Part shown: in pieces, positions 45,013 to 54,347 of the stretch
How positions within the stretch are numbered: position 1 is the stretch's first letter
Layout: each line of letters begins with the position of its first letter
Origin: Olleya sp. YS
Lineage (GTDB): Bacteria; Bacteroidota; Bacteroidia; Flavobacteriales; Flavobacteriaceae
Direction: 5' to 3'
Length of the DNA: 64,000 bases
Assembly: GCF_029760915.1 (NCBI RefSeq)
Contig: NZ_CP121685.1
Location: 532,001 to 596,000 of the forward strand
Notes under the pieces: generated by a model
Database searches by the model: none
What the model was told of the DNA's origin: nothing
Seen by the model: the letters and a program-made list of their open reading frames with translations, nothing else
Program-made: the position numbers and the translations under genes

Positions 45013-46290
45013 TTAACTAAAAACTGCTTCGCAAGCTGCAATAGTTTTGTCTAAATCTTCATAGGTTAAGGCATCATTTAAAAACCAGCTTTCAAAAGCA
45101 CTAGGTGCTAAATAAATTCCTTGATTAAGCATCCCATGAAAAAAGGATTTAAACGTATCATTATTCCCTTTTGCAGCAGTTTCAAAATCTACAACTTCAT
45201 CGTCACAAAAATGAACAGAAATCATTGAGCCTACTCGATTGATAGTATGTGTAACCTGTAATCGCTCTAAAATCTCAGAAAGACCTTTATGTAAGTATTC
45301 TGTTTTTTTTGCTAAACTTTCAAAAACGTTTCCATTATTTAACTCGGTTAACATCGCTAATCCTGCAGCCATAGCTAAAGGGTTTCCGCTTAATGTTCCT
45401 GCTTGATATACAGGTCCTAAAGGTGCTAAATGATTCATAATTTCTGCTCGAGCAGCAAATGCACCAACAGGTAATCCTCCACCTATCACTTTCCCGAAGC
45501 ATACAATATCTGCTTTAATACCTAATAACTCTTGCGCACCACCTTTAGCCAATCTAAAACCTGTCATGACTTCATCAAAAACTAGTAATATATTGTTAGC
45601 ATCACATAAACTTCGTAAGCCTTCTAAAAATCCTTGTTTTGGCGGAATACAACCCATGTTCCCTGCAACTGGTTCAATGATAATACATGCTATTTCACCT
45701 TTATTTGCTTGGATTAATGCTTCAACATTATCCAAATCGTTATACTTTGCCAACAACGTATCTTTTGCTGTGCCTTGTGTTACACCAGGACTATTTGGTG
45801 TACCAAAGGTGACTGCTCCACTTCCTGCTTGTATTAAAAACGAATCTGAATGTCCATGATAACAACCAGCAAATTTGATGATTTTATCTTTTTTAGTGTA
45901 TCCTCTTGCTAATCTAACAGCACTCATACAAGCTTCTGTCCCAGAATTGACAAAACGTATTTTGTCAATATTTGGTACCATAGACACAGCTAATTCAGCA
46001 ATTTGAGTTTCAATTTGAGTGGGCATCCCAAAAGAAGTTCCTTTTTTAGCTTTATCAATAACAGCATCAACAACTGGTTGATGCGCATGACCTAATATCA
46101 TTGGTCCCCAAGATGCAATGTAATCTATTAATTGGTTTCCATCTTCGTCATATAAATAGGCTCCTTTGGCTTCTTTAACAAAAATTGGTGTTCCGCCTAC
46201 TGCTTTAAATGCACGTACTGGTGAGTTAACGCCTCCTGGAATAACTTGCTCTGCTTCTGCAAACAAAGCGCTACTTCGTTTATAAATCAT
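45013..46290 (-). CDS. hemL: Glutamate-1-semialdehyde 2,1-aminomutase
   Basis: HemL converts glutamate-1-semialdehyde to 5-aminolevulinate in the C5 pathway to heme. It is a PLP enzyme of the class III aminotransferase fold. Visible motifs: [21 protein letters not shown] near residue 18, [20 protein letters not shown] near 118, [10 protein letters not shown] near 143, [11 protein letters not shown] near 237 and the PLP-lysine segment [15 protein letters not shown] near 264. Length 425, normal. It is the last gene of a four-gene minus operon, 6 bases after the glucosaminidase gene. Confidence 0.97.
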   Translation of the reverse strand: MIYKRSSALFAEAEQVIPGGVNSPVRAFKAVGGTPIFVKEAKGAYLYDEDGNQLIDYIASWGPMILGHAHQPVVDAVIDKAKKGTSFGMPTQIETQIAELAVSMVPNIDKIRFVNSGTEACMSAVRLARGYTKKDKIIKFAGCYHGHSDSFLIQAGSGAVTFGTPNSPGVTQGTAKDTLLAKYNDLDNVEALIQANKGEIACIIIEPVAGNMGCIPPKQGFLEGLRSLCDANNILLVFDEVMTGFRLAKGGAQELLGIKADIVCFGKVIGGGLPVGAFAARAEIMNHLAPLGPVYQAGTLSGNPLAMAAGLAMLTELNNGNVFESLAKKTEYLHKGLSEILERLQVTHTINRVGSMISVHFCDDEVVDFETAAKGNNDTFKSFFHGMLNQGIYLAPSAFESWFLNDALTYEDLDKTIAACEAVFS

Positions 46291-46296
46291 AAACTT

Positions 46297-47112
46297 TTAA
46301 AAATCTTTTGGTATAGGTTTTACAAATAGGACTTGACCGATAAATAAATCGTTATTTTCAAGACCGTTTAACGACTTTAAATCATCAACAGAAATGTTGT
46401 ATTTTTTTGATAATGAGAACAAGGTATCTCCTTTAACAACAGTATGCTTATCGTTAGAAGAAGATTGTTTTCCTAAAACATCTGCATCAAAACGATATAA
46501 TTGATAACGCTCTATCAAGCTAATTAACTTGTCTGGATATTTTCTATCTGTTGCGTAACCAGCAGCTCTTAGCTCTTTAGCCCAACCTTTGTAGTCATCT
46601 TTTTCTAATAAGAAAAGTTTAGCATATCGTTTGCGTTCTGTTAAGAATAAGGAATGGTCTCTAAACGAATATTTAGAGTTTTTATATTTTCTGAAACACT
46701 CTTGAGACGCATCATCATCATGATATATTTTTGCGCCTGTCCAACCATGACATTTAATGCCAAAATGGTTATTGGCTTCAACAGACAATCGTCCTTGACC
46801 AGAAGCAGACTCTAATATACCTTGGGCTAATGTAATGCTTGCTGGTATATTGTAATTACGCATTTCGTCTTGAGCGATATCGCTGTAAATAGCAATATAC
46901 TCTTCTGTTTTATTAGCGTAAACTTCTGGAGTTTCTTTAATGGTTTCTTCAACAATCACAACCTCTTCTTTTGGAGAATCTTTTTCTGTTTGTTTTGTGT
47001 TTTTTACAACTCTGACTGTTTTTTGTTTACTTTTTCTGGTGGTCACTTTTTTTGAAGATCCACAACTAGAAATCAATATTACTAAACTTAATATGGTAAT
47101 TATTTTTTTCAT
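46297..47112 (-). CDS. Peptidoglycan N-acetylglucosaminidase lipoprotein with LysM domain
   Basis: The 271-residue protein has a lipoprotein signal with Cys near residue 17 (VILISSCGSS), then a basic and Glu-rich linker. A glucosaminidase domain follows (about 70-210: IPASITLAQGILESASGQGRLSVEANNHFGIKCHGW), of the FlgJ/lysozyme-like type with the catalytic Glu in GILESASG. A C-terminal LysM domain (about 222-265, KHTVVKGDTLFSLSKKYNISVDDLKSLN) binds glycan. It likely remodels peptidoglycan in the periplasm or at the outer membrane. It lies 3 bases after the desulfhydrase-like gene. Confidence 0.92.
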   Translation of the reverse strand: MKKIITILSLVILISSCGSSKKVTTRKSKQKTVRVVKNTKQTEKDSPKEEVVIVEETIKETPEVYANKTEEYIAIYSDIAQDEMRNYNIPASITLAQGILESASGQGRLSVEANNHFGIKCHGWTGAKIYHDDDASQECFRKYKNSKYSFRDHSLFLTERKRYAKLFLLEKDDYKGWAKELRAAGYATDRKYPDKLISLIERYQLYRFDADVLGKQSSSNDKHTVVKGDTLFSLSKKYNISVDDLKSLNGLENNDLFIGQVLFVKPIPKDF

Positions 47113-47115
47113 TAA

Positions 47116-48027
47116 TTATAAAATTAATTGTTGTTGCTTTTGTTTTAATCGTTTATTCATTCCTTCAATACCTTGTAAACCTCCAGTATGTATTGCTAAT
47201 ATTTTAGAATTAGGTTTGAAAAATTCTTTTTTAATTAAATCGAATATTCCAAATAGCATTTTTCCTGTATACACTGGGTCTAAAGCAATAGCATATTGTT
47301 GTTTAAACTGATTGATAAACGCAACCAGTTCTGCATTTATTTTGGCATAACCACCAAAATGATAATCTGTTATTAAATCCCAATTGGTTTGTGTTGCAAA
47401 TTTACTAATATCTTGTTTTAAAAAGTCACCTTTTAAAGCCGAAAATCCCAAAACTTGTTGACTAGGTTTTGAACAATTTATTAATCCTGCAATGGTCCCT
47501 CCTGTACCAACAGAGCTACAGATATAGTCAAAATCTAAGTCTGTAGAATTTAAGATTTCTTCGCAACCTTGTATAGCAAGAGGGTTAGTACCACCTTCTG
47601 GTATTATAAAAAAGTTACCAAATTCCTGTTTTAATTTTTCTAAAAACGAGTCTGTAGATTTATAATTAAACTGATCTCTAGAAACAAATTTAAAGGTCAT
47701 ACCACAAGATTGCGCATATTTAAGCGTTGGGTTTTCATTCATTTTTGCTTCCAACTCCTCTCCTCTAATGACACCAATAGTTTTAAAACCATATATACGA
47801 CCAGCTTCTGCAGTTGCTGCAATGTGGTTGGAATAAGCACCTCCAAAAGTCAATAATGTTTGATGATTATTTTTTTCCGCGAAAGCGATATTATATTTTA
47901 ATTTACGGTACTTATTACCCGAAATTATTGGATGTATCAAGTCCTCACGCTTTAGATATAAAGACACAGAACTCTCCAAAGGAAGTTCAATTTTTTGATT
48001 AATACTAAGCTTTGGCTTAAAAGTCAT
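47116..48027 (-). CDS. PLP-dependent ACC deaminase/D-cysteine desulfhydrase family protein
   Basis: The 303-residue protein has the tryptophan-synthase-beta fold of this family: LYLKREDLIHPIISGNKYRKLKYN (21-44, with the PLP lysine in GNKYRKL), LTFGGAYSNHIAATA near 58, FIIPEGGTNPLAIQGCEEI near 142 and YICSSVGTGGTIAGL near 168. Family members degrade D-cysteine or 1-aminocyclopropane-1-carboxylate; the two cannot be told apart here. It overlaps the upstream membrane protein gene by 11 bases. Confidence 0.9.
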   Translation of the reverse strand: MTFKPKLSINQKIELPLESSVSLYLKREDLIHPIISGNKYRKLKYNIAFAEKNNHQTLLTFGGAYSNHIAATAEAGRIYGFKTIGVIRGEELEAKMNENPTLKYAQSCGMTFKFVSRDQFNYKSTDSFLEKLKQEFGNFFIIPEGGTNPLAIQGCEEILNSTDLDFDYICSSVGTGGTIAGLINCSKPSQQVLGFSALKGDFLKQDISKFATQTNWDLITDYHFGGYAKINAELVAFINQFKQQYAIALDPVYTGKMLFGIFDLIKKEFFKPNSKILAIHTGGLQGIEGMNKRLKQKQQQLIL

Positions 48028-48367
48028 GTGCGCTAAGATACTTTAAAAAATGCCAAAATGGTCTAGATTTTAAGTAGTCTAAATTGACATCGTTACAAAA
48101 GGCTTCACGCTCAAAACTAATATTTTTATAAGCTAAAAACCAATTTCTATATTGTATATATCTAACAACAAACTCTATAATATACCACATGTAAAATGGT
48201 AAAATTAGTAGCTCCAGCTGCTGTTTTAAATGTATTTTCTCGTGATTAATTAAAATAGCACTTGTCTTTAATCCTTTACTTTTAAGAAAAATAAAAGGAA
48301 AAATGGTCATTCCTGTATAACCTTTAGGGACTAAATATTTTAATACTACTATCATAGTTTTTACCAT
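48017..48367 (-). CDS. Small membrane protein with an HExxH motif
   Basis: The 116-residue protein is largely hydrophobic (about 16-30 and 50-70). It contains ILINHEKIHLKQQLELL near residue 38-54, an HExxH zinc-binding motif, and a later acidic segment SFEREAFCND. This pattern is like a minimal membrane-embedded zinc peptidase, but the protein is very short and I know of no characterised member. It is the first gene of the operon that ends with hemL. An internal ATG (codon 5) is an alternative start. Confidence 0.6.
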   Translation of the reverse strand: MVKTMIVVLKYLVPKGYTGMTIFPFIFLKSKGLKTSAILINHEKIHLKQQLELLILPFYMWYIIEFVVRYIQYRNWFLAYKNISFEREAFCNDVNLDYLKSRPFWHFLKYLSAHDF

Positions 48368-48390
48368 TCAAAATGTATTCCAATTTACGT

Positions 48391-48398
48391 TATCTTTG
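48391..48398 (+). promoter_or_regulatory. TAnnTTTG promoter element for the DUF5522 gene
   Basis: TATCTTTG ends only 4 bases before the ATG at 48403. If used, the transcript would be leaderless or nearly so. Confidence 0.55.
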
Positions 48399-48402
48399 TG
48401 AA

Positions 48403-48570
48403 ATGAAGAAGATAATACCTATTGAAGATGGCGATTTTTACCTAACACCAGAGGGTTATCGTTGTTTTACCGAGCAATACCTTTTAAAACGAGGTTATTG
48501 TTGCGAAAGCGGTTGCAGACATTGTCCCTACGGATTTTCAGTAAAAACTAATTCAATAAAAAAAAAGTAA
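48403..48570 (+). CDS. DUF5522-type small cysteine-rich protein
   Basis: The 55-residue protein contains YLTPEGYRCFTEQYLLKRG and then CCESGCRHCPYGF, four Cys closely spaced as in a small metal-binding site, and a basic tail. I assign it to DUF5522 by recall of this signature. Function unknown. I chose the ATG at 48403, since the longer frame from 48373 runs through the promoter element. hutU starts 14 bases after its stop, so the two are probably co-transcribed. Confidence 0.78.
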   Translation: MKKIIPIEDGDFYLTPEGYRCFTEQYLLKRGYCCESGCRHCPYGFSVKTNSIKKK

Positions 48571-48584
48571 AGTCAGCATCTACT

Positions 48585-50570
48585 ATGACATTTAAAGAAC
48601 AAATATTAGAGGGTATTCCAGAAAAACTACCTCAGCCAAAACCGTATGATGCATCAATCAATCATGCACCAAAACGTAAAGCCATTTTAAGTAAAGAAGA
48701 AGAAAAATTAGCTTTAAAAAATGCTTTACGTTATTTTGATAAAAAGCATCATGCGACGTTGCTACCTGAGTTTAAAAACGAGTTAGATACTTATGGTCGA
48801 ATTTATATGTATCGCTTTAGACCAGATTATAAAATGTATGCACGTCCAATATCTGACTATCCAGCACAATCAACACAGGCTGCAGCAATCATGTTAATGA
48901 TACAGAATAATTTGGACTATGCAGTAGCACAACATCCACACGAGTTGATTACTTATGGAGGAAATGGTGGTGTTTTCTCAAATTGGGCACAATACAGATT
49001 AACCTTGAAGTATTTGGCAGAGATGAATGATGAGCAAACTTTAGTCATGTACTCTGGACATCCAATGGGTTTATTCCCTAGTCATAAAGAAGCACCCAGA
49101 GTTGTGGTAACTAATGGAATGATGATACCCAACTATTCCAAGCCAGACGATTGGGAAAAATTTAATGCATTAGGTGTCACGCAATATGGACAAATGACCG
49201 CAGGAAGCTACATGTATATTGGTCCACAAGGTATTGTTCATGGTACAACCATAACTGTTTTAAACGGATTTAGAAAAATTAATAAAGAACCAAAAGGTAA
49301 CTTATTTGTAACGTCTGGTTTAGGTGGAATGTCTGGCGCTCAGCCTAAAGCAGGTAACATTGCTGGTTGTATTACCGTTTGTGCAGAGGTTAATCCAAAA
49401 ATTACACAAGTCCGTTTAGATCAAGGTTGGATTGATGAAAAGATCACTGATTTAAATGAATTAGTAATACGAGTAAATAAAGCTAAAGCTGACAAAGAAA
49501 CCGTATCAATTGCCTATTTAGGTAACATAGTTGACGTTTGGGAAGCTTTTAACAAAGCAAATATCCATATAGATTTAGGAAGCGATCAAACCTCATTACA
49601 TAATCCTTGGGCAGGTGGTTATTATCCTGTTGGTTTGTCTTTTGAAGACGCCAATACTATGATGGCAAATAATCCTGTATTATTTAAAGAAAAAGTGCAA
49701 GACAGTTTACGTCGTCATGCATTAGCAATAAACAAACACACCGCAAAAGGCACTTATTTTTTTGATTATGGTAATGCGTTTTTATTGGAAGCTTCAAGAG
49801 CTGGTGCAGATATTATGGCAGATAATGGTATAGATTTTAAATATCCAAGTTATGTACAAGACATTATGGGACCTATGTGTTTTGATTATGGATTTGGACC
49901 TTTTAGATGGGTTTGTGCTTCAGGAAAACCAGAGGATTTAGCAAAAACAGATGAGATTGCATGTACTGTTTTAGAAGAAATAAAACAACATTCGCCTAAA
50001 GAAATCCAACAACAAATGGCAGATAATATCCAATGGATTAAAGGTGCACAAGAGAACAAGTTAGTAGTTGGCTCTCAAGCTAGAATATTATACGCTGATG
50101 CTGAAGGACGTATGAAAATTGCTGAAGCTTTTAATGAAGCAATTGCTAATGGAGACATTGATACAGTTATTTTAGGTAGAGACCATCATGATGTTTCTGG
50201 AACAGATAGTCCCTATCGTGAAACTTCTAACATTTATGATGGCTCACGCTTTACCGCAGATATGGCTATCCAAAATGTGATTGGAGACAGTTTTAGAGGT
50301 GCAACTTGGGTGAGTATCCATAATGGTGGAGGTGTAGGTTGGGGCGAAGTTATTAACGGTGGATTTGGTATGGTTCTTGATGGTAGTAAAGAGGCATCAA
50401 AGAGATTAAAATCCATGCTGTTTTGGGATGTTAATAATGGTATTTCAAGACGAAGCTGGGCAAGAAACAACGAAGCTATTTTTGCTATCAAACGTGCTAT
50501 GCAAGCAGAACCTAATTTAAAGGTCACGATACCTAATCTAGTTGATGACGATTTATTGAATTCAATTTAA
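48585..50570 (+). CDS. hutU: Urocanate hydratase
   Basis: HutU hydrates urocanate to imidazolonepropionate, the second step of histidine degradation, using a tightly bound NAD+. Family segments: LITYGGNGGVFSNWAQYRLT near residue 122, LVMYSGHPMGLFPSHKEAPR near 152, SYMYIGPQGIVHGTTITVLN near 208, TSGLGGMSGAQPKAGNIAGC near 242 and LGSDQTSLHNPWAGGYYPVG near 331. At 661 residues it is the long type, compared with about 555 in E. coli relatives. hutH, hutI and hutG are not nearby, so the pathway genes are scattered or partial here. Confidence 0.96.
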   Translation: MTFKEQILEGIPEKLPQPKPYDASINHAPKRKAILSKEEEKLALKNALRYFDKKHHATLLPEFKNELDTYGRIYMYRFRPDYKMYARPISDYPAQSTQAAAIMLMIQNNLDYAVAQHPHELITYGGNGGVFSNWAQYRLTLKYLAEMNDEQTLVMYSGHPMGLFPSHKEAPRVVVTNGMMIPNYSKPDDWEKFNALGVTQYGQMTAGSYMYIGPQGIVHGTTITVLNGFRKINKEPKGNLFVTSGLGGMSGAQPKAGNIAGCITVCAEVNPKITQVRLDQGWIDEKITDLNELVIRVNKAKADKETVSIAYLGNIVDVWEAFNKANIHIDLGSDQTSLHNPWAGGYYPVGLSFEDANTMMANNPVLFKEKVQDSLRRHALAINKHTAKGTYFFDYGNAFLLEASRAGADIMADNGIDFKYPSYVQDIMGPMCFDYGFGPFRWVCASGKPEDLAKTDEIACTVLEEIKQHSPKEIQQQMADNIQWIKGAQENKLVVGSQARILYADAEGRMKIAEAFNEAIANGDIDTVILGRDHHDVSGTDSPYRETSNIYDGSRFTADMAIQNVIGDSFRGATWVSIHNGGGVGWGEVINGGFGMVLDGSKEASKRLKSMLFWDVNNGISRRSWARNNEAIFAIKRAMQAEPNLKVTIPNLVDDDLLNSI

Positions 50571-50582
50571 AAAATTAATACT

Positions 50583-51152
50583 ATGAAAAAAATTATTAAA
50601 CTTCTACCTATTGTGTTAGTGGCAATTGTCCTAACATCCTGTAGTTCTGTTAAAGTAGCTGCAGATTATGATAAAGCTGTTCAATTTGACAACTACAAGA
50701 CCTTTGCTTTTTTTAAGTCGGGAATTGACAAAGCAGAAATTAGCGATTTAGATAAACGTAGAATCCTACGTGCTATTGAAGCCGAATTAATGGCTAAAGG
50801 TTACACAAAATCTGAAAACCCTGATTTATTAGTTAGTATTTTTACTAAATCTAACCAACGTGTTAACGTATACAACAACGCCTGGGGAATGGGTGCTTGG
50901 GGTTGGGGAGGCTTCGGTTGGGGAGGCGGATTTGGACCAGGATGGGGTTGGGGTTGGAATAACCAACCTAACGTCACTACCTCTGTACAAGGTATGCTAT
51001 TTATAGATTTGATTGATGCTGATAAAAAAGAATTAGTTTGGCAAGGTCAAGGTACTGGTTACTTATCTAGAAATGTAGAAAAAAAAGAAGCTAGAATTAA
51101 AGAGTTTGTGTCTAAGATTATGGAAAAATATCCACCTGGAATGGACAATTAA
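50583..51152 (+). CDS. DUF4136 lipoprotein with a Gly/Trp-rich insert
   Basis: The 189-residue protein has a lipoprotein signal (LPIVLVAIVLTSCSS, Cys near residue 20), then the DUF4136 pattern: VAADYDKAVQFDNYKTFAFF, RRILRAIEAELMAKGY and NPDLLVSIFTKSN. A Gly/Trp-rich segment (about 98-122, GMGAWGWGGFGWGGGFG) interrupts it, followed by SVQGMLFIDLIDADKKELVWQGQGTG. It is likely anchored in the outer membrane; function unknown. It starts 12 bases after hutU, so co-transcription is possible, and ends at a strong terminator. Confidence 0.88.
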   Translation: MKKIIKLLPIVLVAIVLTSCSSVKVAADYDKAVQFDNYKTFAFFKSGIDKAEISDLDKRRILRAIEAELMAKGYTKSENPDLLVSIFTKSNQRVNVYNNAWGMGAWGWGGFGWGGGFGPGWGWGWNNQPNVTTSVQGMLFIDLIDADKKELVWQGQGTGYLSRNVEKKEARIKEFVSKIMEKYPPGMDN

Positions 51153-51167
51153 TTTACATTAGATTAT

Positions 51168-51199
51168 AAAAAAAGCGACTTAATTAAGTCGCTTTTTTT
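51168..51199. terminator. Bidirectional terminator
   Basis: A perfect palindrome: AAAAAAAGCGACTTAA and its complement, ending in seven T, between convergent genes. Confidence 0.93.
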
Positions 51200-51219
51200 A
51201 TTTCTAATAGGGTTAAAAA

Positions 51220-51462
51220 TTAATTGTCTGTATCTACTTTTATTTTAGTTTCACCATCATCTTCTTTAATTTTTACCTCTTTATCTTCGGTTTCCATTTT
51301 TATTTTAGTCTCATCACCATCCTTTTTAACTTTAATGTCAGCGCCTTCCGCTTTCATTTCGTCAATTAATTCTTCTTTTTCTGTTTTCTTCTCTTCTCTA
51401 CATGAAGTAAAAGATGCACCCAGAAATAATGCGCATAAAGCAATTGCTAATGTTTTTCTCAT
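51220..51462 (-). CDS. Small highly charged lipoprotein
   Basis: The 80-residue protein has a signal peptide ending GASFTSC, a plausible lipoprotein site. The mature part has repeating Lys, Glu and Asp, including two similar halves (KKDGDETKIKMETEDKEVKI and EDDGETKIKVDTDN). It would be a short, extended polyelectrolyte anchored to a membrane. No family recognised. It appears monocistronic. Confidence 0.65.
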   Translation of the reverse strand: MRKTLAIALCALFLGASFTSCREEKKTEKEELIDEMKAEGADIKVKKDGDETKIKMETEDKEVKIKEDDGETKIKVDTDN

Positions 51463-51527
51463 ATTGTAAAATTTTAGTTAGTATTTTATGGTCTTAATAT
51501 AAACAATTCTTTTTATAAAGACTTAGG

Positions 51528-51857
51528 TTATTTCAAATAAGGCTGTGCATGACCATTGTCAACTAACCATTGGTTAAGTTCTAATCCATCCTCTAATATG
51601 ATATTAGCTAAATAGCGACCGTATTTTCCTTGTTTGTCTTTGTAAGAGCGTATGGTGACTTCTTTATCTAAGATCATACTTCTAACTATATCTCTAACCT
51701 TTTTACCTTCAACCTTCTCTACTCCTCTTAGTTCTGGTGTATCTATTCCGTATAAGCGTAGCTTCATTTCTTGAAAATGCAAAAATCCTAAATCTACTAC
51801 TGCTGTGACAGTATCACCATCATAAACGTCTATAATTTTAGCTTTATATGTATACAT
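51528..51857 (-). CDS. Thermonuclease-like (SNase family) nuclease
   Basis: The 109-residue protein is a minimal staphylococcal nuclease fold: IIDVYDGDTVTAVVDLGF near residue 8 (metal-binding Asp), MKLRLYGIDTPELRG near 31 (active-site Arg in LRLYGIDTPE) and KQGKYGRYLANIIL near 80. No signal peptide is visible, so it may act in the cytoplasm or be exported without a classical signal. It is shorter than the S. aureus enzyme (149 mature), covering just the OB-fold core. Confidence 0.9.
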   Translation of the reverse strand: MYTYKAKIIDVYDGDTVTAVVDLGFLHFQEMKLRLYGIDTPELRGVEKVEGKKVRDIVRSMILDKEVTIRSYKDKQGKYGRYLANIILEDGLELNQWLVDNGHAQPYLK

Positions 51858-51919
51858 ATCTCAATATTTTAATAGTCTTAAAGCTACAAATTAAATTAGT
51901 AATACTCATAAAAAGACAT

Positions 51920-51953
51920 AAAAAAACCCTCAAAACAGTTGTTTTAAGGGTTT
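51920..51953 (-). terminator. Terminator after the M1 peptidase gene
   Basis: On the minus strand AAACCCTTAAAAC pairs with GTTTTGAGGGTTT (one mismatch), followed by a T-run. Confidence 0.82.
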
Positions 51954-51974
51954 AAATTATATTAAAAAACTTGA

Positions 51975-54284
51975 TTAGTTTTTATTGTTCTTAAAATTTT
52001 CAAACTCATTAGCTTTTTCTTCTCTTGGCCAAGAGTTATTAGAAGTATCTACATCTGCCGTCTCTAATTTAGGGTCAACAGTAATACTAACGATTTCTTT
52101 TTCTGAAGCAACAGCTTTACTAATTTCTTTATCATTAAGTCTCCAAATTTGTGCTGGATACGTTTCTGTTTTAGACGTTCCGTCTGCATAAGTATACTCA
52201 ACTATAATAGGCATCACTAAACCTCCTGGCTTTTCAAAAGTTACATTGTAAAAGTATTTAGGCTCTTTTAGGGCTTTTTGTTCTTCTGGAGTGAAGTTAT
52301 CCATAATATACTCCTTTAAAGTCACAGAACTTTCCATTAAACTTTTTGTTTTCATGTCTTCTTTAAAGTCTTCACTACCTTCTTCTACCATATACACTAA
52401 AGGTGGTAAGTCGCTTAAACTCATTCCTCTTTGCGCAACCATGTCTTTAATTTCTTTGTTAGGCTCACTAGACACGTAATATTTTTTAACGTCTTTAACA
52501 CCAATATCTACATAGTCTGTAGTATAAAACCATCCTCTCCAGAACCAATCTAAATCAAATGCAGATGCATCTTCCATAGTTCTAAAAAAGTCTTCTGGTG
52601 TTGGGTGTTTAAACATCCAACGGTTTGAATACTCTCTAAAAGCATAGTCAAATAACTCACGACCCATAACCGTTTCACGTAAAATATTAAGTGCTGTTCC
52701 TGGTTTTCCGTATGCGTTATTACCAAACTGATATGTGTTTAATCCTTTGGTCATAATAGGAGCAATATAATCTTGATCGCCTCCCATATAATTGACGATG
52801 TTAGCTGCTGGACCACGACGTGAAGGGTATTTATCCATACCTTCAGATAGACAATCTGGATACCATTCTGCAAAATCTTGCTCTGCTACGTACTGTACAA
52901 AGGTATTTAAACCTTCATCCATCCATGTCCATTGACGCTCGTCACTATTTACAATCATTGGGAAAAAATTATGTCCCACTTCATGAATAATTACAGACAT
53001 CATTCCGTATTTAACTCGGTCACTATAATTACCGTCTTTATCAGGGCGTCCATAATTCCAGCAAATCATTGGGTATTCCATACCTTGATTTTTAGCATGT
53101 ACAGATATTGCTTTGTGATATGGATAATCAAAAGTCATACGCGAGTACGATTTTAATGTACTTGCAACCGCTTTTGTTGACCAGTCTTCCCATAGTGGAT
53201 TACCTTCTTTTGGATACATTGACACAGCCATAACATCTTTATTACCAATCTTTACAGCCATCATGTCCCAAATAAATTTACGAGAAGTTGCAAAACCAAA
53301 GTCACGTACATTCTCTGCATACAACTTCCATGTTTTTTTCTTAGTCGATCTTTGTTTCTCTGCAGCTTCTGCTTCTGCTTGTGTTACAATTAGAACAGGC
53401 TCATCGTACGATTTTTTTGCTTGTTCATAACGCTTCATCATATCTTTAGAAAAAACTTCTTTTCTGTTAGTTAATTTTCCAGTAGCATCCAAAATATGAT
53501 CAGCAGGTACTGTAATATTAACTTCAAAATTACCAAATGGTAATGCAAACTCGTCACGTCCCCAAAATTGTGAATTCTGCCATCCCTCTACATCATTGTA
53601 TACTGCCATTCTAGGATAGAATTGTGCAATAACGTAAGCTCTGTTATCATCTTCTGGAAAATACTCGTATCCTGAACGTCCACGTCCATTTACGTGATCA
53701 TTAATATTGTACCACCATTTAATTGAGAATGTAAATTGCTCTCCAGTTTTTAAAGCAGTAGGCAATTCTACTCGCATCATTGTACGGTTTATCATGTGTG
53801 GTAAGGCACGTCCTTTACTATCTTTTACAGCTTCAATATTGAATCCTCCATCAAAACCATCCGTCATATAGCTATTTGTGAAGGTTGATATTTGTTGTGC
53901 TGGCGCTACTCCTCCACCTTGAATTAATGGTGTTTTTGAATCTTTAGCACGCATATTTTGATCCAATTGCACCCAAAGATAATTTAGCTTATCTGGTGAA
54001 TTATTGGTGTACGTTATAGTTTCAAAACCATATAATTTGGCATTAGTATCGTCTAATTCAATATCCATTTTGTAATCAGCTTGTTGCTGATAGTACGCTT
54101 GTCCTGGAGCTCCAGACGCAGCTCTATACATATTTGGAGTTGAAAACTCATCGTACAACTGTTTAAACTTATTGTTGTTGGTGTGACCTGGTTGACGTTC
54201 TTCTTTTTCTTCAGCTTGGTCTTGTGCAAATGCACTTACAGACACGAATAATACTGAAAGAAATAAATACTTTAGTTTTTTCAT
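51975..54284 (-). CDS. M1 family metallopeptidase (exported)
   Basis: The 769-residue protein has a signal peptide (1-20, ending AFAQ), an M1 N-terminal beta domain (YKMDIELDDTNAKLYGFETITY), and the zinc site HEVGHNFFPMIVNSDERQWT near residue 433, with the third ligand in WMDEGLNTF 18 residues later (HExxH-x18-E). The substrate-binding GAMEN loop is replaced by a GMEYP form (KNQGMEYPMICW near 402), as in a group of Bacteroidota M1 peptidases. It likely cleaves peptides in the periplasm or on the surface. The DUF6702 gene precedes it on the same strand. Confidence 0.94.
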   Translation of the reverse strand: MKKLKYLFLSVLFVSVSAFAQDQAEEKEERQPGHTNNNKFKQLYDEFSTPNMYRAASGAPGQAYYQQQADYKMDIELDDTNAKLYGFETITYTNNSPDKLNYLWVQLDQNMRAKDSKTPLIQGGGVAPAQQISTFTNSYMTDGFDGGFNIEAVKDSKGRALPHMINRTMMRVELPTALKTGEQFTFSIKWWYNINDHVNGRGRSGYEYFPEDDNRAYVIAQFYPRMAVYNDVEGWQNSQFWGRDEFALPFGNFEVNITVPADHILDATGKLTNRKEVFSKDMMKRYEQAKKSYDEPVLIVTQAEAEAAEKQRSTKKKTWKLYAENVRDFGFATSRKFIWDMMAVKIGNKDVMAVSMYPKEGNPLWEDWSTKAVASTLKSYSRMTFDYPYHKAISVHAKNQGMEYPMICWNYGRPDKDGNYSDRVKYGMMSVIIHEVGHNFFPMIVNSDERQWTWMDEGLNTFVQYVAEQDFAEWYPDCLSEGMDKYPSRRGPAANIVNYMGGDQDYIAPIMTKGLNTYQFGNNAYGKPGTALNILRETVMGRELFDYAFREYSNRWMFKHPTPEDFFRTMEDASAFDLDWFWRGWFYTTDYVDIGVKDVKKYYVSSEPNKEIKDMVAQRGMSLSDLPPLVYMVEEGSEDFKEDMKTKSLMESSVTLKEYIMDNFTPEEQKALKEPKYFYNVTFEKPGGLVMPIIVEYTYADGTSKTETYPAQIWRLNDKEISKAVASEKEIVSITVDPKLETADVDTSNNSWPREEKANEFENFKNNKN

Positions 54285-54347
54285 TGTGAGTGTTTGTTAC
54301 TTTAAGGACGTGAATTTAACAAAAATTAACGTTGTAAAAAGCGTTTG

